NCBI GenBank assembly: GCA_018223415.1
Contig: JAGTTQ010000001.1
Location: 944,365 to 1,008,364, forward strand
Source: Eubacteriaceae bacterium Marseille-Q4139
GTDB lineage: Bacteria; Bacillota; Clostridia; Lachnospirales; Lachnospiraceae
DNA length: 64,000 nucleotides
Direction of reading: 5' to 3'
Shown: positions 31,283 through 39,568 of the stretch, one piece after another
Position numbering within the stretch: position 1 is the stretch's first letter
How the letters are laid out: each line of letters begins with the position of its first letter
Notes under the pieces: generated by a model
What the model saw: the letters and a program-made list of their open reading frames with translations, nothing else
What the model was told of the DNA's origin: nothing
The model's database searches: none
Position numbers and translations under genes: made by a program

Positions 31283-31777
31283 TTAAAGCATGAGCTGCAT
31301 CAGGTGCGTATCAAGAAGCTGGCCGAATTTTTCTCCGACCTCGTGAAACGTCCCAACCTCGCGGAACCCGAATTCCCTGTGAAGCGCCAGACTCGCCGTG
31401 TTTTCCCCGCCGATGACGGAAATCACCGTGCGGATATGCCCGCGCTCCCTGGCTCCGGCAAACAGTGCCTGCAAAAGCGCCCTGGCAATGCCGCGCCGTC
31501 TGTACGCTGCGTCCACATACATGGAAAGCTCCGCCGTGGCATCGTAGGCCGCCCGGTCGCGGTAAGCCGAAAGGCTTGCAAAGCCCACCACCCGGCCGTC
31601 TTCGACCGCCACGAGAACCGGATGCCGGCCGCCGTCATGGCGGCGGAACCAGTCCATCTGTTCTTCCATCGTCCGCGGCACCACGTCAAAGGTTGCCGTC
31701 CCATGCATCACCTCATAGTTATATATGGAAAGAACCGCCTCCATATCCTGCTCTTTCGCCGCCCGAATTTCAATCAT
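31283..31777 (-). CDS. GNAT family N-acetyltransferase (phosphinothricin acetyltransferase-like)
   Basis: A 164-residue acetyl-CoA-dependent transferase. The opening IEIRAAKEQDMEAVLSIYN and the segment MHGTATFDVVPRTMEEQMDW follow the Pat/YncA group, and AYRRRGIARALLQAL is the acetyl-CoA pyrophosphate loop. The acceptor may be a small amine or an amino-acid analogue; resistance to phosphinothricin is only one known activity in this group. It stands alone between yedF and the CheB-CheR fusion. Confidence 0.85.
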   Translation of the reverse strand: MIEIRAAKEQDMEAVLSIYNYEVMHGTATFDVVPRTMEEQMDWFRRHDGGRHPVLVAVEDGRVVGFASLSAYRDRAAYDATAELSMYVDAAYRRRGIARALLQALFAGARERGHIRTVISVIGGENTASLALHREFGFREVGTFHEVGEKFGQLLDTHLMQLML

Positions 31778-31860
31778 GTCCCGTCTCCTCTCCGACTGCC
31801 GTCATAAAAGCTTTGAGCCATTATATTCCATCCGGCCGGCGAATGCAAGAAGTGCGGCGA

Positions 31861-34422
31861 TCAGTTTTCCTTTTTCTCTTCTGTCTTTTCCGTCTTTGTC
31901 TCTTTCGTCCCAAGGCTGTCGATAATCGTGATAACCAGACCTTTGATGCTGTTTTCCGTCGTCCGGTAGGGCGCGATCCTCAGGGTATAGAACTGGCCGT
32001 TTGTGGCAACCACCTCCCGGTCGATGGGCGTCAGGTTCTTTAACACATTCTCCGCGTCCTCCACGATCTTTTCATAGGGGAAGCTGTGGGCAAAAATCTG
32101 GATCGAGCGTCCCACATCCTGATCCATGAGCTGAAATTCCCGTCCGATATATTCCGTGAATTTGCGGATGTTCAGGTTCCCGTCCACGAACAGGATACCG
32201 ATCATCGTCGACGAAAGGAAGTTGGACAAGTCGTTTGTCATGGTCATCAGCTCGTCCACCTTCTGCTGGAACTCGGTGTTGACTGTGTATAACTCCTCAT
32301 TGACCGACTGGAGCTCTTCGTTGGAACTCTGAAGCTCCTCGTTGGCCGTCAGAAGCTCTTCATTTGCCGCCTGGAGCTCCTCATTCACGGTCTCCAGCTC
32401 CGCAATGGTCTTCGTCAAGTCATTCTGGGATTCCTGAAGCTCCTGCTCCAGATCCACGATGCGGCGGGCCGCCGTCCTGTCGATATCATACTTCTCCGTA
32501 ACGCCGTCCGGCTCCGCTTCCTTTTCCGCGCCGTCCAAAAACAGCATGGCCGTAAGCCCGCTCTCTTTTCCGCCTGGCAGGAGAATCGGGCTCACGCTCA
32601 GGTCGATCACCTTTCTCCCTGCAACGGTGTTTACGACAATCCCCGAATATGTAACAGGCGTATGTTCCGAACGGCACCGGCTGAGTGCCGTGGAAGCCGC
32701 CAGGCTTAAATCCTTATGGATGATGTGAAACAGGTTGAAGGAGGCCTTCCCCGGCGCAATGGAAACATAATCCAGATAATTTCCGAAGAAATGGATCACG
32801 TCGTTGGAGCCGTTTAACACGATGGACGCCGGCATATATTTCTCTAAAAACTGGGTGTACACCGTCTCCATGCCGGATTCCGGGAGATCACGCCCGGCCG
32901 CACCTGTGGTTTTCGGCACCACGGTCTGAATATTCGGGATGTTGAACGTCGGCGTGGAGAGATTGTCGCTCCGCCCGGAACCGTCGTGGATGTAGATTTT
33001 TTCCGCACTGCATGCCAGCTTAAACACGTTGGAATACTCGTTGGCCGTCTCGCTCTTTCCTAAAAACAGGTAGCCGCCGTTTTTCAGGGCAGAGTGGAAG
33101 ATTGCAAAAAGCCCCCTCTGGAGAATCGGCTGGAAATAAATCATCACGTTCCGGCAGCTTATGAGATCCAGCTTCCCGAAGGGCGGATCCGACAGCATGT
33201 TGTGGGGCGCGAAAACGATCATGCGGCGGATGTCCTTGCTGATATGGTACTGGTCGCCGCGCTTCGTAAAGTATTTGGAAAGACGCTCCGTGGAAACGTC
33301 GTCGATGATGCTGTCGGAAAAGACGCCGCGCCCGGCCTGCTCGATGGCCTTTACGTCGATATCCGTGGCAAAAATCTTCACATCCCTGCGAATCCCCAGT
33401 TCCTCCATAACCTCTTTAAACAGGATGGCGATGGAATAGGCCTCCTCACCGGTGGAACAGCCGGCACTCCATACACGGATGGATTCATGCTCCTGGGTTC
33501 CCTGGATGATGGGGTAGATGGCCCGCGTCTTTAGCTTTTCAAAAAAGGCAGGATCACGGAAAAAGTTCGTGACGCCGATTAAGATTTCCTTCACCAGCAC
33601 GTCGATCTCATCCTGGTTGCTGTCCAGATATTTCGCATACTCCGCAAGACTGCTGCTGTGCGTTACCATCATCCGGCGCTCGATCCGCCGAAACAGGGTC
33701 GTCCTCTTATAATAAGTAAAGTCGATGCCTCTCTCCTTTTTCATGACGGCATAGATATGGGAAAAGCTCTCTTCGTCGGTGAAAAAGCCCTCTTCCTCCG
33801 GCTCAATGCTCACATGGTGCTGGAAGAAATGGATCAGCTCGTCGGCAATCTCGCTGGCCGGCAGCACATAATCCACCAGGTTCGTCCCAATGGCGCTTCT
33901 CGGCATTCCGTCAAACTTGGCGTTCTCCGGATCCTGGACGATAACAAGGCCGCCGCGCTCCTTGACAGCTTTAATGCCGTTGGTTCCGTCGGAACCAGTT
34001 CCCGAAAGCACAATCGCCACCGACGACTCCTTTTTCTCCTCGGCCAGGGAGGTAAAGAAAATATCAATGGGGTGGTTTAAGGCGCCGTGGTCGTACTCGC
34101 TTAAATAAAGCCTGCCGCCGCGGAAGGAGATGTTGCATTTTGGCGGAATCACATACACCTTATTGGCCTCCACCGCCATATTGTTCTCCGCCTGGATTAC
34201 TGCCATGGGCGTGTATTTTCCCAGAATATCCGCCATAAGGCTCTTATAATCCGGCGACAGGTGCTGGATCACCACAAACCCCAGGCCGCTGTTCGCCGAC
34301 ATATGATAAAAGAACTGCTGAAGTGCCTCCAGGCCGCCGGCCGATGCACCGATTCCCACCACGGGAACCTGGTTTGCAAGGCCGTGTCCCTTCTCTTCTT
34401 TCTTTGTACGCTTCTGTTCCAT
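31861..34422 (-). CDS. CheB-CheR fusion protein with coiled coil and PAS domain
   Basis: An 853-residue cytosolic signalling protein. Residues about 18-195 are a CheB methylesterase with the triad S27 (GIGASAGG), H54 (IQHLSPDY) and D145 (GTGSDGTNG), but without the receiver domain. Residues about 210-480 are a CheR methyltransferase (CSTGEEAYSIAILFKE, SCRNVMIYF). A long heptad coiled coil with repeated EELQ-type units spans about 650-735, then a PAS domain to the end (VDGNLNIRKFTEYIG). No chemoreceptor or other che gene is present. It shares a transcript with the EAL protein 11 bp upstream, so it probably feeds non-chemotactic signalling. Confidence 0.92.
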   Translation of the reverse strand: MEQKRTKKEEKGHGLANQVPVVGIGASAGGLEALQQFFYHMSANSGLGFVVIQHLSPDYKSLMADILGKYTPMAVIQAENNMAVEANKVYVIPPKCNISFRGGRLYLSEYDHGALNHPIDIFFTSLAEEKKESSVAIVLSGTGSDGTNGIKAVKERGGLVIVQDPENAKFDGMPRSAIGTNLVDYVLPASEIADELIHFFQHHVSIEPEEEGFFTDEESFSHIYAVMKKERGIDFTYYKRTTLFRRIERRMMVTHSSSLAEYAKYLDSNQDEIDVLVKEILIGVTNFFRDPAFFEKLKTRAIYPIIQGTQEHESIRVWSAGCSTGEEAYSIAILFKEVMEELGIRRDVKIFATDIDVKAIEQAGRGVFSDSIIDDVSTERLSKYFTKRGDQYHISKDIRRMIVFAPHNMLSDPPFGKLDLISCRNVMIYFQPILQRGLFAIFHSALKNGGYLFLGKSETANEYSNVFKLACSAEKIYIHDGSGRSDNLSTPTFNIPNIQTVVPKTTGAAGRDLPESGMETVYTQFLEKYMPASIVLNGSNDVIHFFGNYLDYVSIAPGKASFNLFHIIHKDLSLAASTALSRCRSEHTPVTYSGIVVNTVAGRKVIDLSVSPILLPGGKESGLTAMLFLDGAEKEAEPDGVTEKYDIDRTAARRIVDLEQELQESQNDLTKTIAELETVNEELQAANEELLTANEELQSSNEELQSVNEELYTVNTEFQQKVDELMTMTNDLSNFLSSTMIGILFVDGNLNIRKFTEYIGREFQLMDQDVGRSIQIFAHSFPYEKIVEDAENVLKNLTPIDREVVATNGQFYTLRIAPYRTTENSIKGLVITIIDSLGTKETKTEKTEEKKEN

Positions 34423-34433
34423 ATCGAAACCTC

Positions 34434-37400
34434 CTACTGCTTGCTTTGGTATAAACCGGCTTCCGCGGCCGGGCCTTGATGATTCAGGTAAGCTTCCTCA
34501 AATTCCTGCACCGGCATCGGCCGTCCGTAATAATAGCCCTGGGCGTAAATGCAGCCTACCTTCAAAAGGGCCGACGCCTGTTCCGGGGTTTCCACCCCTT
34601 CCGCAATACAGATCATTCCTGTCCTGCGGCAGATTTTTACAATATTTTTCACCATCATCTGACTGATCTGGTTTCCGGTAATTCCCCGAACCATGCTTCG
34701 GTCAAGCTTCACCGAATGGAAGCGGATATCCGACAGCATGGACAGGTTGGAATAGCGGGAGCCGAAATCATCCAGGGAAAACTGGAACCCGTATTCCTGG
34801 AACTGGTCGATCATCGCCGAGAATGTGTTGTTTTCAAAATCTCCTGCCGTCTCTGTGATCTCCATCTCCACCTGATCCAGGGGAACCTCCGGATACTGGC
34901 TGAGAATCGCCAGAAGCGACGCCAGTGCCGTGGGATTCAGCAGGGTTTTCCGCGAAAAATTCGTTGAAATCGAATATGGCTGGAAATTTTTTTGTTTCCA
35001 CTGGCTTAAAACCGACAAGGCCTGATCGAAGACAAAGTAATCCAGCTCCTGAATTGTCCCTTCCTTCTCCATCTGATCGATGATCTTTCCGTGGGGAAGC
35101 AGGCTGCCGTCGGAATCCATGACGCGGACAAGGGCCTCCGCCCCAACCAGCATCCCTGTCCGGATGTCGATTTTCGGCTGAAGGTAAATCGTAAATTTCC
35201 CTGTCTCCTGTTTTCTCTTGATTTCCTTTTCCTGACAGCTCCCATTCCTTTTTTCGATCAGCGACCACTCCGACGGCCTGTTTTCGTAAGAAATGTCGCA
35301 GTACATCAGGTTCCTGGCTTTGTCCACCAGATCCCTGGCATTAAATATACCGTCCGACCAGGTGTGCCCCATCCGGAACTGCCCGGAAAACTGTTTGTCG
35401 AGAAGAGCCCTGACGCGGCCGCACCGGCTTACAAAGCCATCATATGTCGTGTTGGTGCATAGCACCACATACTCCGCCTTCTGGGTATGGAAAAGAAGGC
35501 TGCTGCCGAAAACATCCGTCAAAATCTCCGAAGCGCGCAGCTCGAACCGGCTGGTGCCGTCCCTCTCCTCATCGCCGGCAGGCTTCGGATGCGGGATAGC
35601 GTCCACCGCCAGGACTCCCATGGCGCTGTACATGCTGGAATCCAGCGAATAAATCGCATCCATATAAGAGCGAAGGCCAGGAAACAAAAAGTGCGGGGAC
35701 TCCCATCTTCGTTCCGCCTGCTGTTTCTCCTGCACGAACCAGGCCTCCGAATACTCCAGTATTTTCCCGACAAGAGCCATCTTCTGATCGCCCTTGACCG
35801 GGTTTTCCATACAGAAAAGCAGCGACATATCCGACTGATCTTTCATCGGGGAGACGAAGAATTTCCACACCCCATTCCCTCTGTCTTCTGTCTCTTTCCC
35901 GCTCTTTTCCATCGGCTTAGACAAAAACAGCGGCTCTCCGCCTGCAAGGCAGCGCGCAAGAACAGGGAAATCTTCCAGGTGCTTTCCATAGACCGAATCA
36001 CGGAGGACAATTTTCCCTTCCCGGCACCACTCCTGAAGAATGGCCGCGCTTTTATCTTTTTTTGAAAATGCCAGGATATAAAGCCTGTCTGCGCCATAAT
36101 AGCTGCCCAGATTTTCAAAGACCTTTTCCATTGGATCCGTGTAAGCATCTGCCTTTAAAAGAATGCTCATGCACTCCAGGGCCACGTCCTTTTCCTGATC
36201 TGTCAGCTCGCTGTGCATTTCTGTTGCTTCCATCGAAACGCCTTCCGGAATGATGCCGTTCGGCCTCATCCCGCTCTGGACCGGCACCTTATCGCCCTCC
36301 TGAAACACAACGGCGTCCACCGCATCCGTGCTGTGGCTTAAGCAGAGCATTTCAGCCGCTTCCAGCATCTTGTCGTAATCCTTCGAGCATTTCTCCCCAA
36401 AAACAACTCCGGCAGCAAACCGGAGCTGCTGGATTTCCGGCACCTCTTTTAAAGAAACCCGCACAAAAACAAGGGCACTCTGGAGCCACCTGGAAATACT
36501 CCGCCGGTTCTGTTCTCCCGGAAGGAAGACTACAATGCTGTCCTCACTCTGCCAGCCCGCCAGGCACTCGGTTCCCAGAAAGACGCTGAACGCCGCTCCC
36601 AGATTTGCTTTTTCCCGTTTCGCTCTTCTTCCCTCAGAAAGATCCTTAAGCCCCTCAATCCGGATCAGGCAGACGGTACCCTGGACGGTCTCCGGCATGC
36701 CCATCATATATTTGGCCGCGGCACGAACCGATTCCTTCGACCAGAGCCCTGTTTCCTGATCTCTCGAGACAGAAAAAAGCATGCCGGTTTCCCACTTCCA
36801 TTTCTCGTCCATGGTACACAAATACGAGTACAGGAAAGCATCGCCGGTATTTTCATCCCGTGCCAGATTGGCGCCGATCAGCCCGCAGCGGATCCGCCCC
36901 TGGGCATCCACGAACCGGAGGCGTTCCACAATCCATCTGCGCCCCTGATCCAGATCTGCCAGGAGCCTCTTTCTGCCGAATTTTCTCTGGATGCTGTCTT
37001 CTTCCTCTCTGGTGAAAAGAGTGCCGATCCCGTTCTTTAAAAAGGAGGTGTATTTCCTGTACCCATCCAGGCTTGCACGGTCACTGCCCTCCACCTGGAG
37101 TTTTTCCACAAAATCCTCTGTCAGGTTTACCTGGAGATAACAGAACAGGTGGGGATAGATGCATTCCGGTATTGACCTCCGATATAGGGAACCTGTCTGC
37201 CCCTCCGAAAAATCCGATATATTTTCTCTGATTCCCAGGACGCGGAACGGCCTTCCTTTTTCATCATACATCATCTTATAGGACATGGAACACCAACTGT
37301 AAACATTCGTCCTTCTGTGACGCAGGATAAAATTTCCGCTGTCGCCGGGATTTCCGTTTAACATATCCCCGGCAAATTTCCGGAAGTCCCTGGCGGAATC

Positions 37401-38396
37401 CTCATGAACCCGGCCGTTTTCAATCAGCGATTCCGGGAAATTCTCGTACACGTCGTAAGGGCCGGCTTCGCGTCTATCCGTATAAAACATGCGGAACTGC
37501 CGCGTCCGGACATCCACATCCCACAAAAGGAAATCCGAATGCTTCAGGGTAAAGCCAAGCCACTCCCGGTACAGGTTCTGCCGCCAGTTCATCCGCTTCA
37601 GTTCAAAAGGATTCCGGATCAGTTCCAGGACAACCGGCGGCTTTTCTCCCGCAGGGCGGATGCACAGGAACCGGAGCCGGCAGGACGTCCACTGGAGCCC
37701 GTCTTCTGAGACGCGGCACCTGCAATCTGCCTCGCCTTTTCTCGCGGCCTCCCTCACTACATCCTCATAGAGTACCAGGTCTGCCGGATCTATCCTGTAT
37801 GAAGCGGAGCGGGCAGGCCCGGAATAAAGGATCCGGATCTCATCCCCCGCTTCAAGGATGCGTACCGTCTCCTCCGGGCAGGCTTCCGGATTCTGCGCTG
37901 CTGACGCCTCATCCCCCAGGAACCTGACACGGTCGGCCTCCGGGTCACTGTACACATAATATTTATCAGAAGTCTCTGTTTTCGCAAGCTCCGCCGCATA
38001 CTCCGCCATTTCCAGTACCACAGGAAAGTTTTTCGAGGAATCCCGGAAAAGATAAATTCCGATCCTGTCCGTCAGCTTCACGTTGGAAAATTCCTCTTCC
38101 GCATACCGGAGAGCATCGCACAGCATGTCTAACTTCCCGCGCACGACACTCTCCGATATTTTTCCCTGAAGAAAGACAAGAAACTTCTCCCCTTCCAGGT
38201 GTTCAATGATATCCGTCTCCCTGAAAAAGCGTGCCAGTGTCTTCTTTACCTGGCCGGCATTGGGAATTCCGCCGTTTTCTGCGTCCCATCCATCTCCCGT
38301 TTCCACAGACACCAGAAAAAGGGCGGCCATCTCTCCGTCCCGCATATTCTTTATGCGCTTGTTGATTGTTTCGGCAAACTCAAACTGCTTTTCCAT
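34434..38396 (-). CDS. Giant multidomain c-di-GMP phosphodiesterase (PAS, GAF, three degenerate GGDEF-like domains, EAL)
   Basis: A 1320-residue protein ending in an EAL domain (about 1068-1310) with catalytic residues in place: E1087 in AEALVR, STNFS, EMEITE, the pair in LDDFG (about 1208-1212), SVKLDRS and E1266 in AEGVET, so hydrolysis of c-di-GMP is likely. A PAS domain is near 275-400 and a GAF-like domain near 770-930. Three segments (about 5-150, 580-740 and 960-1060) look like GGDEF folds that have lost the GGDEF motif. No membrane segment is seen. The ATG is preceded by a weak ribosome-binding site. Confidence 0.85.
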   Translation of the reverse strand: MEKQFEFAETINKRIKNMRDGEMAALFLVSVETGDGWDAENGGIPNAGQVKKTLARFFRETDIIEHLEGEKFLVFLQGKISESVVRGKLDMLCDALRYAEEEFSNVKLTDRIGIYLFRDSSKNFPVVLEMAEYAAELAKTETSDKYYVYSDPEADRVRFLGDEASAAQNPEACPEETVRILEAGDEIRILYSGPARSASYRIDPADLVLYEDVVREAARKGEADCRCRVSEDGLQWTSCRLRFLCIRPAGEKPPVVLELIRNPFELKRMNWRQNLYREWLGFTLKHSDFLLWDVDVRTRQFRMFYTDRREAGPYDVYENFPESLIENGRVHEDSARDFRKFAGDMLNGNPGDSGNFILRHRRTNVYSWCSMSYKMMYDEKGRPFRVLGIRENISDFSEGQTGSLYRRSIPECIYPHLFCYLQVNLTEDFVEKLQVEGSDRASLDGYRKYTSFLKNGIGTLFTREEEDSIQRKFGRKRLLADLDQGRRWIVERLRFVDAQGRIRCGLIGANLARDENTGDAFLYSYLCTMDEKWKWETGMLFSVSRDQETGLWSKESVRAAAKYMMGMPETVQGTVCLIRIEGLKDLSEGRRAKREKANLGAAFSVFLGTECLAGWQSEDSIVVFLPGEQNRRSISRWLQSALVFVRVSLKEVPEIQQLRFAAGVVFGEKCSKDYDKMLEAAEMLCLSHSTDAVDAVVFQEGDKVPVQSGMRPNGIIPEGVSMEATEMHSELTDQEKDVALECMSILLKADAYTDPMEKVFENLGSYYGADRLYILAFSKKDKSAAILQEWCREGKIVLRDSVYGKHLEDFPVLARCLAGGEPLFLSKPMEKSGKETEDRGNGVWKFFVSPMKDQSDMSLLFCMENPVKGDQKMALVGKILEYSEAWFVQEKQQAERRWESPHFLFPGLRSYMDAIYSLDSSMYSAMGVLAVDAIPHPKPAGDEERDGTSRFELRASEILTDVFGSSLLFHTQKAEYVVLCTNTTYDGFVSRCGRVRALLDKQFSGQFRMGHTWSDGIFNARDLVDKARNLMYCDISYENRPSEWSLIEKRNGSCQEKEIKRKQETGKFTIYLQPKIDIRTGMLVGAEALVRVMDSDGSLLPHGKIIDQMEKEGTIQELDYFVFDQALSVLSQWKQKNFQPYSISTNFSRKTLLNPTALASLLAILSQYPEVPLDQVEMEITETAGDFENNTFSAMIDQFQEYGFQFSLDDFGSRYSNLSMLSDIRFHSVKLDRSMVRGITGNQISQMMVKNIVKICRRTGMICIAEGVETPEQASALLKVGCIYAQGYYYGRPMPVQEFEEAYLNHQGPAAEAGLYQSKQ

Positions 38397-38772
38397 ACCA
38401 TATCACCCGTTCTGCACATCCCCGTCCGTCAGGTACACTGCCCTGCAATTTTCCCGGCGGTCTCCAACCGTTCTCACCATAAGCGGAAACAAACGACTCC
38501 CCTCTGCGGCAAATCCGCAGACAGAACCCGTCTGTTGATAGCTGTCACAAATGAAAAAGCGCAGACCTGTCCCTCTCCGTACATACGCTGTCAACCCTTT
38601 TCCAAAAAAAGAGGCGCTTCTTTTTCTGCACCCCATCCGTCAGTCGCTGAAACACACTGTCATACATCAATTATATGTCATAGCAGGCGAAATGACAAGT
38701 GTTTTTATCTGCACAATCCTTCATTTCATGCGTATTTTTAAGAATTTTCCGCCATTTAAAGAATGGCAGCAT
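38397..38772. other. Intergenic region with long leader of the EAL operon
   Basis: About 375 bp between comF and the EAL gene. A minus-strand promoter at 38670-38698 implies a leader of about 265 nt. A 77-codon ORF (38403-38636, minus) ends just before the EAL start codon, but nothing supports it as a protein. I checked for a c-di-GMP riboswitch by eye and did not recognise one. Confidence 0.5.
38670..38698 (-). promoter_or_regulatory. Promoter of the EAL / CheB-CheR operon
   Basis: TTGTCA (38693-38698) and a perfect TATAAT (38670-38675) on the minus strand, spacer 17 bp. Confidence 0.7.
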
Positions 38773-39552
38773 CTACCGTCCTCCCGTGATGCAGACGGCC
38801 AGAAAATAAACGTTTTTCACACCGTTTTCTAACAGAACCCGGGCACACGCCTCCATGGTACTTCCGGTCGTGTAAATGTCATCCACCAGGATCACCGTTT
38901 CCGGCACGACAGGCGGCTTTTTCCTGTCTGAGAGATGTCCTTCCATGAGCAGGTGAAGCCCTGCTCGCTCCCACCGCTCCCCGGGACGCCCGAAGGCAAA
39001 GGCGCCTGAAAGGTTTTTAAGCCTCTCTGCGGCAGAAAGCTCCTTCTGGGGCGCCGTCTTTTTTGTCCGCACAAGAAGGTTCGGGTACACCGGGACGCCT
39101 AAGCGCCTTCCGATCTCATCGGCCAGCACCTCCGCCTGGTTAAAGCCCCGCGCCCGGCGTCTGGACGGATGGATGGGTACCGGCACAAGGACATCGGCCC
39201 TCATGCGGCAGACCGCCTTCCCGAACCGCGCCGCCATGGCAGCCCCGTAAAAATCCAGGTACTCCCGCTTATTCCCGTATTTGATTTTCGCCATGGAACG
39301 CTTTGCCGTTTCGTTGTAATTGAAAAGCGCCATGCCATAGGAAAACGAGGGCCTGCGACGCGCGCAGTCCCGGCAAAGCTCTTCGGCAGACGATAAAACC
39401 TCTCTTCCGCAGATTTTGCACACAGGCGATTTGACAGGCGAAAGCCTCGGATAGCAGGCACGGCAGATGAGACTGCCGGCCGGCTCCGTGATTTCCCCGC
39501 ACACCGGGCAGCGGCGGGGAAAAAGAACATTCAGAAATGTATCTCGATTCAA
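38773..39552 (-). CDS. comF: ComF family phosphoribosyltransferase-like protein
   Basis: A 259-residue protein linked to DNA uptake in competent Firmicutes. It has a double zinc-finger N-terminus (CPVCGEITEPAGSLICRACY and CKICG...CRDC, residues about 16-65) and a PRPP-type loop VILVDDIYTTGSTMEACARV near 220. Length is near the family norm. It lies 16 bp downstream of recD2 in an mreB-recD2-comF operon, suggesting a shared role in handling DNA. Confidence 0.9.
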   Translation of the reverse strand: MNRDTFLNVLFPRRCPVCGEITEPAGSLICRACYPRLSPVKSPVCKICGREVLSSAEELCRDCARRRPSFSYGMALFNYNETAKRSMAKIKYGNKREYLDFYGAAMAARFGKAVCRMRADVLVPVPIHPSRRRARGFNQAEVLADEIGRRLGVPVYPNLLVRTKKTAPQKELSAAERLKNLSGAFAFGRPGERWERAGLHLLMEGHLSDRKKPPVVPETVILVDDIYTTGSTMEACARVLLENGVKNVYFLAVCITGGR

Positions 39553-39568
39553 TTTACTTCCTCTTAAA

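Noticed and set aside
38403..38636. Minus-strand ORF of 77 codons directly before the EAL gene
   Set aside because: Possible upstream ORF, but no ribosome-binding site or conserved motif; it falls within the expected leader of the EAL transcript.
38397..38665. c-di-GMP riboswitch in the leader of the EAL gene
   Set aside because: The long leader and gene function invite it, but I could not find the conserved core of either c-di-GMP riboswitch class.
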